DNA of 64,000 bases from Zygnema cylindricum (GCA_037447655.1 JBBHKE010000900.1:34077-98076), one strand, 5' to 3'. Numbered from the stretch's first letter, positions 33,042 through 45,449 are shown. Notes: generated by a model not told the origin, from the sequence alone. Program-made: numbers and translations.

Positions 33042-34662
33042 CCCTCGAGGTTCTAAACTCGACAGGAGTACCGTTATTTTCTTATTCCATTTCCTCGCTG
33101 TACGGAAACGCGATGCAAATCGACATTTTCATTCGGCGGCCAGCGAGTGAGTTTTCCAGCGAGTCCAAATCCGTACAGATTTTGTCGCGTATTAAAGTAC
33201 AGCCGCCTAAGAAAACAATATTGTGCAGCCGATGAGTGCGGACATTAAATTGAAAAGTGCGTGACATAACGAGTGGCCGGTTAGTATAAGAAACCCAGTT
33301 AGCCCTGACGTACGTCCGTACTGCAGCAATCTGAATGAAGTCTGCGATGACGTCATGACAGCGCAAAACATGGAATCTTCCCGGCAGTTTAAAACAAAGG
33401 TTCAGAAACCACACGTGGGAAAAACCAACATTCCGGAACAGCGGCTCAAAGAAATGGTCGATCTGAACGGTTGTCGCACTTATTGACAAAATAAGGGTGA
33501 TCTGAACGGCCGTAGACCCGTACGGTAAGCCATGTATCCCTGTCAACTTTTTACGCCACTTAAAACGTCATTTTACGTGCACACGTGCAGGATTATTAAT
33601 CTAACGGCTACAATTGATAAGTAAGATACGCGCCTTTCAATTGGCGGGCTTCAATTCAGAACTGGACGTGTGCACGAAAAACGCTAAGAGACGGAAAAAA
33701 ACATTCGCCGTACACAGTTTGGCGTCCACCCAGTCAACGGCCGTTGACTACCCTTTCTGAAGGGTTCGGCGATTTCTACGGATGTCTATGTGCATCCTGA
33801 CGCATCGATACCGGACATGTCGGTGCAGCGTTGCTCAAGTGCTGTGCAGTAATGGGGCTCCAATCTGATGTAGCCAGCGCCAGAGGTCGCAAAAGTCAAA
33901 ATTTCCGATACCCTAAGCCTACATTCTTTTTTTTTCAAAATCTCAACACCCGAAATCCGCCCGCGTTATGTCACGCTCCTAAACTGTTACCCGGTACCCG
34001 ATACGCGTTTACGAAAAAAAGGTTTAAACCGAAACTCGATTTCTCGCGACTGCCCGTACCCGTCCGTACCCTGATAAGTACAAAATCAATGGTACATCTC
34101 CCTCATAACTTCCACGTTACCAAGAGTGCAAACTACAAAGTACAATAATGTTGTATAGTATGGAAAATACTGTACTAAAACCTTGCAATTTTCGCGCTAC
34201 GGACAACGTGTGGGGCATGCGGGGCAACGTCCCACATTCATTTCGTTTTACGACGCGTCGCGCCGCGCGGACGTCGTGTGTATAAATATGTTTAGGGTTT
34301 CTTTCACGTTTGTGTTTTTTTTATATAAAAAACAATCACAACCCAATAAAAAACCCTAAACATCTAACCCTAATAATCTGAGGTGCCCGGGCGAAACCTA
34401 GTCTGTACAGTACACCGTGTATCGCTATTAGTGTTAATGTTTTTTCACCACTTCAAACATCTTTTCTCCGTACATACATAGCGATCGTTGATCCGACGGT
34501 TGCGATTGAAAGGCAAGGTTGTCACCTTTCGATTTGCTTACTCCAATCGGAATTTGGACAAGCGTTACACGGAGAAAATATGAGTTGAGTGGGCAAAAAA
34601 ACATTAACAATAAGGGTGAGTCCCCATGTAATCGGTACTTTGATAAAGTATTTTAGACGGTA

Positions 34663-35162
34663 CACCGCGAATCGTAATTAGAGTAAATTACTCTAATTCG
34701 GTCGCTCGAAATTTCGACTCCATCACATGAAATAGAGTAAATGATTCTAATTTTTTCATTATTCTATTTAAGGTAAAGTTTAATTAGCGTTTTTAATTCT
34801 AATATAGATTCGTTTTAAATAGTGTGGAGTACAAACGACCACATACAGTGCAAAATTGTACTTTATTAAGTAAAAAAGTATAAATAATGATTTAATTAAG
34901 GTCGTTTTCATGTAACTGCGTTTTAACAAACCGCGTAGTGCAAACGTCATAGTGACGATAAACTATACGTTTTGCAAATTTTGTACGAACACCTTATTTA
35001 CAGTAGAGGATATTAGCGTGCAAAATTAGAGAACTTAAATAAATTAGAGTAAACTTCATCGTTGAAACAGCTCTATCACATAAATTAGCGTTCATTACTC
35101 TAATCGTTTTTTTTAGTTTTTGTAATCTAATTTTTTCATTACTCTAATTACGATTCGCAGTG
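34663..35162. mobile_element. 500-bp TA-flanked MITE (copy 3)
   Basis: Ends CACCGCGAATCGTAATTAG and CTAATTACGATTCGCAGTG with flanking TA (34661-34662, 35163-35164). It occupies the same nested place as the 4775-5274 copy, so it inserted before the arms were duplicated or homogenised. Confidence 0.85.
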
Positions 35163-35488
35163 TAGTGAAGATTCTCCGTACTACTTTGAAGAGCGTCCCA
35201 ATGTGCGAAAAAAGAAATCGGAACTTCGAAATGTGACGGTTGTAGACGTAGGTACAACTTGTGACGATTAAAGCCGACTACTAAACTTCTGACGATTAGT
35301 GACACCAACAAAAATAGCGACACTGGTAGACGTCTAGATTTTCGTGAAATTGTAGATGTAGATTTTTGTGAAATTGTATATGTTTAGGGTTTGGTGACAT
35401 TGTGACGTCATGTTCACTTGTGACAACATCGACGTCATTGATTCAATAACTTTCCGCCATGGTTTCCCGATTTCGTTTTTTCTACTTG

Positions 35489-35560
35489 GCAAGCTAATTT
35501 GTCTTTTACTCGTCGCATTTCTCGTCGTTTTCTCGCAGCCCAGCATTTTGGAGTCGGCAG
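35489..35560 (+). pseudogene. Captured copy of LysM-like gene exon 1 (right arm)
   Basis: Same capture as 4376-4448, reading LICLLLVAFLVVFSQPS. It differs from the parent by loss of the ATG, a 1-bp deletion at the junction (GGCAAGC), and GCG to TCG near the donor. The donor CAG/GTACTG is retained, and G-rich intron sequence follows to about 35830. Confidence 0.8.
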
Positions 35561-36810
35561 GTACTGATTCTGAACTCCGACCTAAAGCTGGCCAGCCGGT
35601 TTGTGGAGGGGAGGGAGAGGGCAAGAGAAAGGGAGTTAGCGAGGGGGGCAGGGTGAGGGGTGGGCCGGGGAGACGAAGAGTAGGGAGGATAGAGGGAGAA
35701 GGGTGGGGAGATTGGAGTGGAGAGGGAGAGGAAGAGAGATGGGGAGGCTGAGTGGGGTAGGGGAAAGGGAGTGAGAGTGTTAGGGAGAAGAGGAGGCAGA
35801 GGCGGAGGGGAGGGTGTGAGGCAGGAATAGAAGAGCGGATGGAGGGTTCATTTGGGAAAGAGGTGAAAGATTATAAACCAAATAAAACACACACACGACA
35901 ATGGTGTTCCTCCAAAAACATTTAATATATTAAGCACAATGCAAATACAACTTCTTTTCTTCTTTCCTTTTACTTTTGATCTTTCTACGCCTCCTTAACA
36001 AGCTACACCTCCAAAAGATAATACTACCATAAAGTCTCGACCAATATATATAGGTCCACGACTAGATACGTGTAAGAGTCAACGCGGTGAAATGAACGAC
36101 CGACAAGTTTGAACCGACTTGAACAACACGGTACGCGTAACCGCGAACCAACTTGAATCACGCGGTACGACTTGAACTTCCGTCGATTTCGTTTTTTCTA
36201 CTTTTCTCACTCGACTTGCCATTGAAAAAAAACCTAAAAATTGTCAAAAATAACATTTTTAAAAGATCTTTCATTTTATATCAATATTGTCATGTCTCAT
36301 TCTAAAAAGTGTGAGATAAAAGCGATAGTGTGAGAGGGAGAGGGGAGAGGCAACGACGACGCAAATTTTTGCAAAGGACCCCATGAATCAAAGTGGAGAT
36401 CCGAGACCCCTGCAATTTTTTTTTTCCGTACATGCGCGTGACTCGCACGGAGAAAAATAGCGAGGACTCTCCCTCGTCCTAAAATTTTCCCACTCTTGTG
36501 GCGCTTGCGTGGGTCATTTTTCATTCGCTGTTTGGCCGGTACTTTAACTAAAAACAACCCGTCGAGGTGATTTTGGATGAAGTTTTTTGATGGGCTGGAT
36601 TCTCTTGCCCGGGGGTCGAAAAGAAGAAAACGCCAAAATGCGTTCACATGACGACAAACATGCAGTACACTCAAAGTATAGAATTGACATTCACTATACT
36701 GTGGTAAAAAGATTTCCTCGTACGGCTGAAGTTTTTCTCAAAGTTCCTTGAATTTTAGGGCAAAACGATAGTGAAAAGTCGATACTTTAATACATGGGGA
36801 CAACCCCTAA

Positions 36811-37079
36811 TAACTTACCTACGGAACCTCCAATTTTTCGTTTTTTGCTTACCCATAGGTACCCGAATTTTTTTATTTTTTTTAATAACCCGGCTGAATC
36901 CGGTCAGCCCCCAAAATTTGGCACTAGAATCCGTTCCGGATCCGACGCGGGCAGGTTGGTACGGTAGGGTACGGATTTTGGGTCCCCAATTGCGACCTCT
37001 GAGTAAAGGAGTGTTTTCATTTCTTCCGATACGGCGTGAAGCTGCTATACGTGATTTTTGGCTTTGGCCTTTTTCCTAA
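36811..37079. other. No gene seen
   Basis: Loosely resembles 5870-6060 (GGGTACGG..., TTGCGACCTCTG), suggesting an old repeat. No coding signal. Confidence 0.5.
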
Positions 37080-39760
37080 GAGAAAGAGTCTTTATTTCAA
37101 AAATTGCGATGGTAAAACCATCTGTGTAGAAAAGGGATAAAACTGAAAATAACATCTGGAAACTACATAAGTCACACGAGAGTAAGCTACACCTAAAAAA
37201 TGAAAGGAAACAAAACATCGATAATAAGAGCAAAGAAAAAAAATAGAAGTACCAGAGTTAGACCGCCTACAAAAGAGAAAACTTGGACGAGTCTACCCAT
37301 AAATAAGTTGAGGTACACAACCACGGAGATATGGGATGTGGACCGAGTCCCTCGATGGAAGACTTCGAAGACCCCGTCAATAACCAGCTAGTGTGCTTCG
37401 ACGAAGGAGAGCCGCAGCTTGCGCTCACTGAAGGGCGACGAAAACACGTTGACGTTAGAACACTGCCAAAGGCTCGGTAGAGGACTCCTTAGACCCCTAG
37501 ATTCAATCGTTTTTCGTGCACATTGGCGAAGAAAGTCGTCCAACGACTTGTCCAAATATCTAAAAACCCCCGCTGCAAAAGGGACAAACTGGTTCGACAA
37601 GTCTCGATAGCGTAGTCTCTTTCCCTTGTAGTCGCTAAGTCACGAGCCGCCACACTTGTGTGCAAAGCCACGCGAGATGAAATGTGTGTCCAAGTTCGAT
37701 CGATGAGGACAACATCTCCAAACGTCCTCCCAACATCATGGAGAAATACTTGTGTGTTCAAGTTGGATCCGTAAGGACCACATCTCTAAACGTTCTTCCA
37801 ACACCATGGAGGAAAACTAAGTAAACACGAGGGCTCCGACAATCCTCAAACTGGGCAAAGGGCGGAAGAATGTTAGAAACTTGACGTTTGACGGTGTAGC
37901 CCCCCTCGACGCCATTGGCAACAACGTAATCTCACACCAAACCATACGCGACAATACGTTCCCCACCATGCGAGCAACGAATTAAGTGGATTCCTCCCGC
38001 AACAATAGGTGGGTTGTAAACATATCGGCTCCCCTCTAAAAGTTGAGGGTGAGGGAAATCCAAACGCAAGCGTCGAGTAGATGCAAATTGGTTAGACGAT
38101 AGACGAAGTGTCAAAAAGTTGGTGTTGCTTGTAGCCGGGCCACCGCCCTAGGCCCAAAACACAAACGTAAATGAGCACGTGATTGAGTGCAAGATAACAG
38201 TTCTAAGAGGTTTCCAAAATCAACAGTTTCCACTAGCTCAGAAAATGCGTTGTTGTAGTTGGAAGTTAGTGTTGGCAACGGGAGATTGAAAAACTGGAAC
38301 TTGGTTTTGAGCGTTTGGGGGTAGTATCGTAGGAGATGAAATAAGACCTTTGTGAAATTGTAAGAAATCGTCCTCCAAGTTAGAGACAACTTTCGCAAGA
38401 ATAGGGACATCATCCACAATGAAGCGAGATGTGGAAGCAGGCCCAACCAAAGTTCAACTACCAAAATACGCCGGTGGCCCAAGTTTGGCCATAAAAATTA
38501 AACCTAAAACGTCAGTCAAAATTGGGAGGCTGCCTTGTTGACGAGCGAGTAGCCCCCCAATACGATCAAAAATCTTATGACCAACAATGTGGTGAAGCAC
38601 ACCAAAATGATTGTCGTCCAAATCCTTAAGGGATGAAAAAAAAGAAGCCCTTGGTGGCAAAGTTCGTGCAAGATAGAGAAGGCGTTGAGCAAAACAACGG
38701 ATCAAAATTGCAAACACCACTTGGGAGTCTGGCAGCTTAAGAAGGTCGTCGCTATAAGAAAGGTCTTCCAACAACGCATCAGTGACTACCTCGTTGACAA
38801 AAGAAATGGCGTTTATAGGGCAACCTAAAGCCTTTATACACTCATCCCGAGATGTAGCACAAAAACCCGTGTGAAGCGGGCAATCCGACATCAAACCCAG
38901 TGGGCACGAGTCACACGCTTAGATGGTCTAATTGATAGCCCCATCCGATTGAAGTTGGTCTGCAAAATCAGAAAAAAGTAGAAAAACATTGATCGCACGG
39001 ACCCACGATATGCGTGTCATCCGCGATTGAAGGAAATAAACAACTAAAAAAGGTTGTAGATGATGCTCGTAATGCTTGAAGGTGGGCTAAAGCAAAAAAA
39101 AGTGCCCCTAAAGGATTTCCTTCACCCGATGGACCCCTACGAGGAAAGAATATCGAGCTAGGCCAAGAATAAAAAGCTTGAACAAAAGGGAAGAGTTGGT
39201 TTGTAGGTGAAGGTGCATCTTGTAGTTCTCAGAAGATAACATACGATAAAGTGCATCGAAGGCGTTTGCTACATCCACTTGAAGGACCACCCAATCCGGA
39301 AGAAGATCGAAAGTAGTTTCCAAGCCATTGATAATTGCCTCACAACCCCCTTTCGTAGCCACACCAAATTGATGCTGCGAAAAATGGTCGTGAAACGCTC
39401 TTTGGAGATGGATGCAAATAGCTCGAGACACCAATTGGTGCAATATTTCACCTAATGCTAGTTGGACGGATTCCCCAAACAGTCTTACAAACAAGCACAA
39501 GTCGAGTAGTAGAAAAAAGAAAGACTACAATATGGGAATGTGTCCACGAGCCATCTCGGACGCTACCTTAAACAGGAAGTCAAATCCTATGGATGGGGTC
39601 TTAAGGGAAAAAATATCGCAAATTAATTCATAAACCATCCTAGAGGGACCGCCCGCCCAAAGGTAAAGGGACCTGATTAGGGCCTTGGTAAACGCTTCAG
39701 GATTCAAACAAAAAATTTCAAGAGGATCATGCACTCAACAAAAGATAGGATATTGTCACG
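37080..39760 (-). pseudogene. Non-LTR retrotransposon reverse transcriptase, broken
   Basis: Minus-strand pieces in order: FTKALIRSLYLWAGGPSRM (39690), the RT N-terminal motif; GESVQLALGEILHQLVSRAI and QHQFGVATKGGCEAI (39470-39350); motif A VLQVDVANAFDALYR (39275); a frame change; GNPLGALFFALAH (39100) matching the GDPLG motif; the post-RT region (38894-38454); GDVVLIDRTW (37720); FVPFAAGVFRYLDKSLDDFL (37590). A 3' tail (37380-37080) matches 11690-11965. No frame spans more than about 150 codons. RT would copy element RNA at a nicked target; this copy cannot. Upstream sequence to about 40060 may be its degraded 5' part. Confidence 0.8.
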
Positions 39761-41330
39761 TACTTGTGGGTAAAACAAACGTAAAGTGCCAACAGTCACC
39801 TCCAAGGATGGAGAGAGCATGAAAAGGCGAAGAGCTTGCGCAGCCTGAAAAAAATCACCAAAACGACCAAGGAGGATAGCTCGTTGCAGTTTAGATGTGG
39901 AGCTTGGTAGTGGGGCGCGACGTCGAGGAGGTGAAACATAAAGACCAATTACTCGATATGTGTGCTCCTATTGCACAGACTCGTTATCGCCACGTAGAAA
40001 GCGTTGGCACCGAGCCTTGATCTCACGAAACTAGCGCCCCCTAGGGGTGGCAAAACTAAAACCCAAAGCGCAAACATGAATGAAGGTGCCACGCTGGTTT
40101 CATTAGAAGTATCACAAGCTAACAAATCTAAAAGAAGTCACAAAGCTGTTTGGACAGGTTCCTAAAGATGATGAGGGATACAGGTGTATAGACGTGGATG
40201 CGTGTAGCCCAAATGGTGGATGCGTGTAGCCCAAATGATAGCACCAAAGAACATTAAGGCTTCGAACGAACTACCGACCAGATGGAGAAGTTTGACGACA
40301 AATAGGAGGGTGCGTAAGGTGTTCGGGAGATAGTGGCAGAATGTTGGCATTGGTCCTCGCGCTGGATTTCAAATGCCTTGTGACACCCGCTTTTTAGAAG
40401 TGTCGTTGTCGCATACTTCAAATGATGTTTTTTTGACCAAACATCTTAAACGGATGTTAGTAACACTATTAAGTGTAACGAGGCACATTGTTAACGTACT
40501 TTGGTGCATGTTATTCTAACATACATATTTAGTGCATCTAATGTGGATTTTAACGCTCACTTTTCCTTAACTATAATAGTGATGGGCGGGTGTACAACCC
40601 CATAGATAGCAGAGTTAATCAATATTTTTCTCGAGTGATTTTTCAACTAAAATTGTAGATGAATGTTGATAACACTATTTATTTAAGTGGCCCGCAATGA
40701 ACCATGGAACAAAACATAATGTAATGAGAATTGTTAGAGAGTGTTAACAATAATAGCCCACTAACTCTAATAACGATGGACGGTGATGCACTCCGCCCTG
40801 TTTGGGCGGAAACTGAACCAAAGAGAATTAAGCAAATGTTTTAGCAGGTTGTTCCACTAATTCGCCAACCATGTAAGACTAGCATGGTTCACTTTGATTG
40901 GTTGAGTATTTGCTTGGTTCAGTTTGGGCAAACCATACCTGGTTTGAGGTTTTTTTTATCAGAAATTTCAATCGAAATGTGTATCAGCAAACTGACATCA
41001 TTTCTTTCTTGTTCATTTTGGAAATTTTCTGGTATTCGTAAAAGAGAAGCAATGTCTTTAGCCTAATACCCATGGTAGGTTAATTTTATGATATTTTTCG
41101 TTGATGATGTATTTTTACATGCCCTAGGTATTGACTTGCTGACCATTTAGACCACACTACTATTTGAAAATTCAGCTACCATCATTAAGAATGATGGTAC
41201 TGAATCGGAAGTCCCGTGGATGTACCCCTCTTTCTTACACCAGCTTTGGAATACATTACCATGTATTCAACTCTCGATAAAGCATTTGAGTATCCATTTT
41301 GACAAAACTATTGGCTCATAAGGTAATTAC
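39761..41330. other. Degraded repeat DNA, no gene recognised
   Basis: 39761-40060 is plausibly the 5' section of the non-LTR element. A 22-bp tandem duplication (GTGGATGCGTGTAGCCCAAAT, near 40194-40237) follows. 40560-40800 has AACACTATTTA and TAATAGTGATGGGCGG / TAATAACGATGGACGG words suggestive of a MITE, but I could not define its ends. Confidence 0.45.
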
Positions 41331-41761
41331 TAGTGTTGTGTATCATGAAAAGACTTTTTGCGATAAAACCGATGACGATAATTATCGGTTATCAAACAGT
41401 GAGGGGTCCCGATATATCGCGCCGGAACAAACAAAAATTATTGCTGATAATTATCGCTTGCGAGGGGTGTCCGTATGAAAAGTACGGATTATGGTTCTCT
41501 CTTAAAATACGAAAATGAGTATGGAGAGATCGTGAGGGAGGGGAGGGGGCTGCTTTTGGAAAATTTTGCACAATCCATTCCGTACGGCAGTACGGAGGTC
41601 TTGTCGATAGTTATTGGCCCGATAATTATTGATAAGTATATATAACGGAAATTTTATCACAATAATTCTGTTACTAATATACCGGACCAATATATCAATT
41701 ATTGGTAGGTAAAAAAAAGGCACATCTCGGTTGTCGGCAAATGGCTATGGATACACCACTA
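41331..41761. mobile_element. hAT-like MITE (copy 2)
   Basis: TIRs TAGTGTTGTGTATC and GATACACCACTA enclose 431 bp; flanking 8-mers GTAATTAC and ATAACTAC agree at 6 of 8 positions. The interior has GATAATTATCG and GATATATCG motifs like the 13508-13942 copy. Confidence 0.7.
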
Positions 41762-41769
41762 ATAACTAC

Positions 41770-42640
41770 ACAAAAATGATTGCCGGTAATACTAGCTATA
41801 ATCGCAATAATCGCACAGAAATGTATACAATCCTCGCATTTTCCTGTACGATTACGTCGATTACTTGCCAGTAACGCAGGTAACCACTTATGTGTAACTT
41901 CTTTGTTAGGCTACAAATCCTCCTCCAATTTGCTGTTGCGGTTATGTTGCCCTCAGCATACTATGCCAAATTTTTGGTGGTTTATTGGTTGCCTTATTGT
42001 TGTTAGGGTGCGTTAATTTGTTGGTTGTTTTGTGGTTGTTACTCCTTTCACGTCTTTTGTTAGTTTGCCCTTTTCTGTGTGTTAGTTTTTCTCGTGTTGC
42101 TCCGATGTTCGGTTTTGTTTTGGCGTTTCGTTTCCATTGTTCTCTACTCAAATGGTTAACCACCATGCTTTTTTAATAAAGCTCTGGGTATTTGTTGTCT
42201 TAATTAACTGCTATAGAAACCCGCAAGACGAGCCAAACTTAGGAGGGAGGGAGGGAGGGAGGGAGGGAGGGAGAGAGAGAGAGAAGTTTCGTGGACTAAT
42301 TCTATTGTTTTTTTAAACTAAATTCATAAATTGTGAGAGAAAACACTCCAACTAATTTGACCTTTACAGCCTGGAAAACGTGAAGTAGGAACATTACGGT
42401 ACCTGTGCACTTCAATCATTCAACAAAATCTATGTTAGCTCCAAGATTTTACATAAATAAATTGGATTTAGATTGAACAGCAAGAGTTGCAAAAACAGAG
42501 GATAAAATGGAGAAAGACACGTAGTTCTACTTACTGAAAAGATGTCATGAAACAAAAGCTCGCGGAGGGGAGATGGTTTAACCAGAGCTTGACTTTTGAA
42601 TAAGAGACAGAACAGAGTGCACTAATTGTTTGACATGGAA
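41770..42640. other. No gene recognised; contains (GGGA)n-(GA)n microsatellite
   Basis: 42242-42285 is a GGGA run passing into GA. Frames at 41985-42176 and its antisense are unsupported. Nothing else is identifiable. Confidence 0.5.
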
Positions 42641-42859
42641 GTGTTAAAAGCTTGAGCTTTATTGATAACCAAAAAAAAAAAAAAGTCGTCACATTTGGAA
42701 ACAAGGTATTTTCAATATTACCCTTCCCTCAAAGATCATTGGTCACTACTTTTCATCTTCCCGTTTATATACATTCTGCAAATAATACACATTTAATTAT
42801 GTCGGAGGTATTTGCACCAACCAATCATAAACACGACAAGTCATCGCCATGGACCTATC

Positions 42860-43080
42860 CCGGAAGGAAAATTGTCCTTTCCCTAAAAAAGAATCGAACT
42901 TTCCTCAAAAAACATCGTCCTTTCCTCGAAAAAGAATTGTCTTTTCTTTGGGAAAAAAACGGGCTTTCTTCGGAAAAAAAGCGTCTGTTCTTCGAAGGAA
43001 AAAATTGTCCTTTCTTCGGACAAGAAATCATCCTGTCTTTGAACAAATCGTCCTATCCTCGAAAAAGAAAATAGCACTTA
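42860..43080. repeat. Degenerate minisatellite, 28-30 bp unit
   Basis: About eight imperfect units of the form TCGTCCTTTCCTCGAAAAAGA. Both strands stay open, giving repeated FFRER/FSSE-type peptides, which is expected of a low-complexity tandem array and not good evidence for a protein. Confidence 0.75.
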
Positions 43081-43500
43081 CTTTAAACAGGTATTGTCTT
43101 TTTTCTACTGTTCTGCTGTGACTGATACAAGGACCCAGGGACAGCTGTCAATCCCTGGCCCTCCCTCCCTTCCCCTCCTCACTGACACAACACAGATTAA
43201 TGACAAAGCACTGAGAACAAAAAATCGATTGAGTTGTCCTTTTTGAGTTTGGTCACAACTTTGTACGAAAAAACACCAGAGTTCGTATAAACAAATAAGG
43301 AATACACCCTCTCTCGCGTCCTTATTCCTTTCCTTAAGCTTTGACCAGCTTAGTGGATCTTCCCCTCTCCTCCCCTTCCCTCCCTCGCTCTCCCTCGTCC
43401 TTTCCCCTTTCCTTTAGTCTCTGACTGGCTCAGAGGATCCATCCCTTCCCTCGCCTCCCACCTTCTCCCTCCTCCCTCCCCTTCAGTCTCCTCCAGGATC
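43081..43500. other. 3' flank of the L2HGDH gene
   Basis: C/T-rich on the plus strand (A/G on the sense strand). An imperfect inverted repeat CAGGGACAGCTGTCAATCCCTG lies near 43137-43158. No gene. Confidence 0.5.
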
Positions 43501-45449
43501 CTACGGCAGCATCTTGGCCACTTGTCGCGCGATGGCGAGGGCGGCCGTGAGGCCCGGCGACTCTACGCCAAAAAGATTTACCAGCCCCTTCACGCCGTGG
43601 GAAGCCGCTCCCTGGTCCTCCAACAAATAAACCCAAAAAAATAAAATTAAAAGTAACAATATGCATAAGCATATGGAGCTGTTGTAAATATGGCAGTCCA
43701 AACCAACCAGAGACAGACAAATTATTCAAACGTCGATCCCGAAGACTCGATTCCAGAAAGGTTTACCAAACCCATCACGCCATGAGAAGCAGCTCCCTTT
43801 TTTCTCCAAACCAATAAACAAAAAAGAAGAAAAAACACCAAAAGTACTAAGCATAAACATAGAGAGCTATTACAATTACAACACTTAGAAATCAACCAGC
43901 AAACAAACAAGACACTAAAAATAATAAGGACAGACATATAAAACTGCCTGTTCTTCAAAGATTAATAAAAAGTACAAACTTACGGAGCTGTTAAAAATAC
44001 AACACGGCAAACCAATCAACAATCGAAAAAGATACAGAAACTAATAAGCATAAACATAAGGAGCTGTCATGAATACGACACTCCAAACCAATCATCAAAT
44101 TAACAAAATACTAAGAACAATAAATAAGCATAAACATATGAAGCTGTCAAAAATACGACAGAAGAATCTCAGATATACAACCTAAGATAGGACAGAGCTG
44201 AACAGCCTGTATTAATTATTAAACTTAAAATAAATAAAGTAAAACTTGAACTTAAATTACCTGAATGAGGAAATCTGCGGCTGGTTCTCCCCGACCAGAA
44301 ATTTTTGGGCGGATGCCCGAATAGGATGGATGAAGACATCCTTCGGGCAGCTGAGGATAAAATTTTCGGATGCCCGGATAAAAGTTTGCCGCTCTTTTTG
44401 GATCCACGGTGTAGTCATACCTGCAAATAAACAAGGAAGGGATCGACAAAAATAACAGAGAGACTGAGAGATAGAGACACATGCGGAATTCACGAGGGAG
44501 AAATAACTTTATTTTTTTCGGCTCTGTCATCATTTAAGTAGACAGCTTCCAACAAAAGAAACTTTATATCCATTTAATTTCCTGAAACGTAATGCAATTG
44601 GTTTACCATAAAAGAAATTGCATTCTTGAAACATTTTTTTCTTCTTGTTCTTCTTCGTTTTCTTCTAATACCCATCAAGAGAAGTCCACACTAATTTGTT
44701 CTGTGGCTACAAAAATCCCCCCAAAAAGACACCATATAAAATAGTAGCCCTCCTTCCCCTTTCCGCTTTTTCCTTTTCCCTTTTCCAAATCCGTCCCTCC
44801 CCCGCTCACCTTGAAAAATATTTTTTAAATTTTGGAGGCTCAGGCAGCCATTCTACATCCGGCCCAAATTTTATTTGATTTCCCAAATCGACGGTCACAT
44901 GTACTCCGAGCCCTCCTTCCTCCGGTACGGGATAAATAAGTCGATTAAATATTGGAGACCTGGAGGGAGAAGTGACACCCAATAACGAAAAATAACAACC
45001 TTTCGCCAGGTGGCGTTTTGGGATCACACCAGGTGGTATTCCCGTAATCCGATTGGCCAATGGAACCGCTTCAAGTCCTGCGGAATTCACAACGTTTTCC
45101 GCTAAAAGACGAACTGTGACTGCTGGTTCCATGTCAACGGATTCCGTTGACAGTGACTGTGATTGGCTTTCAGAAAATTCGGATTGGGAAGATTGTTCAG
45201 ATAGGGATTCTGACGGTAGTGGCAGTGGTGATGGAGTATCACATATATTTAACCGAATTCCCGATTCCGTTACCATTCCGTTAAGTACAGTCGTGTTCAA
45301 TGCAACGGAGGCTCCGTGATTTTCTGCATCTCCCTAAAAAGAATGTTTTTTTTTTTATTTCCGAAAAATGAATTTCTGGAAAGTGGTTGGATATTTTTAC
45401 AAAAAAATATATATATAGAGAGTGAGAGTGAGAGAGAGAGAGAGAGAGT

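Larger units (their letters stand above)
31389..36183. repeat. Right arm of giant inverted repeat
   Basis: Reverse complement of 3888-8547 plus 671-810. It preserves the uninterrupted TATAT target (36044-36048) that the copia element used in the left arm. The outer limit is 36183, immediately before the second copy of a 20-bp duplication (36184-36203). Confidence 0.93.
34614..36807. mobile_element. Complete Harbinger/Tourist-like element with captured gene DNA
   Basis: Bounded by TAA on both sides (34611-34613, 36808-36810) with TIRs GGGTGAGTCCCCATGTA and TACATGGGGACAACCCC. In order it contains a nested 500-bp MITE, the family's subterminal sequence, the 20-mer CGATTTCGTTTTTTCTACTT (35468-35487), 696 bp of foreign DNA (35488-36183) including LysM-gene exon 1 and intron start, the same 20-mer again (36184-36203), and the rest of the family sequence, which aligns with 62545-62850. 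It has no transposase, so it is a Pack-type non-autonomous element mobilised, if at all, in trans. Confidence 0.78.

Noticed and set aside
671-36183. Inverted repeat as a simple assembly duplicate
   Set aside because: The arms differ by substitutions, by a private copia insertion with a target duplication, and by a different outer junction, so they are distinct loci. A long-read check is still listed.
42860-43121. Phe/Arg-rich repeat protein
   Set aside because: Open on both strands because of a 28-30 bp degenerate tandem repeat; no start context or partner exon.
45053-45319. Acidic plus-strand frame opposite L2HGDH exon 4
   Set aside because: It is the antisense shadow of the Ser-rich coding insertion.
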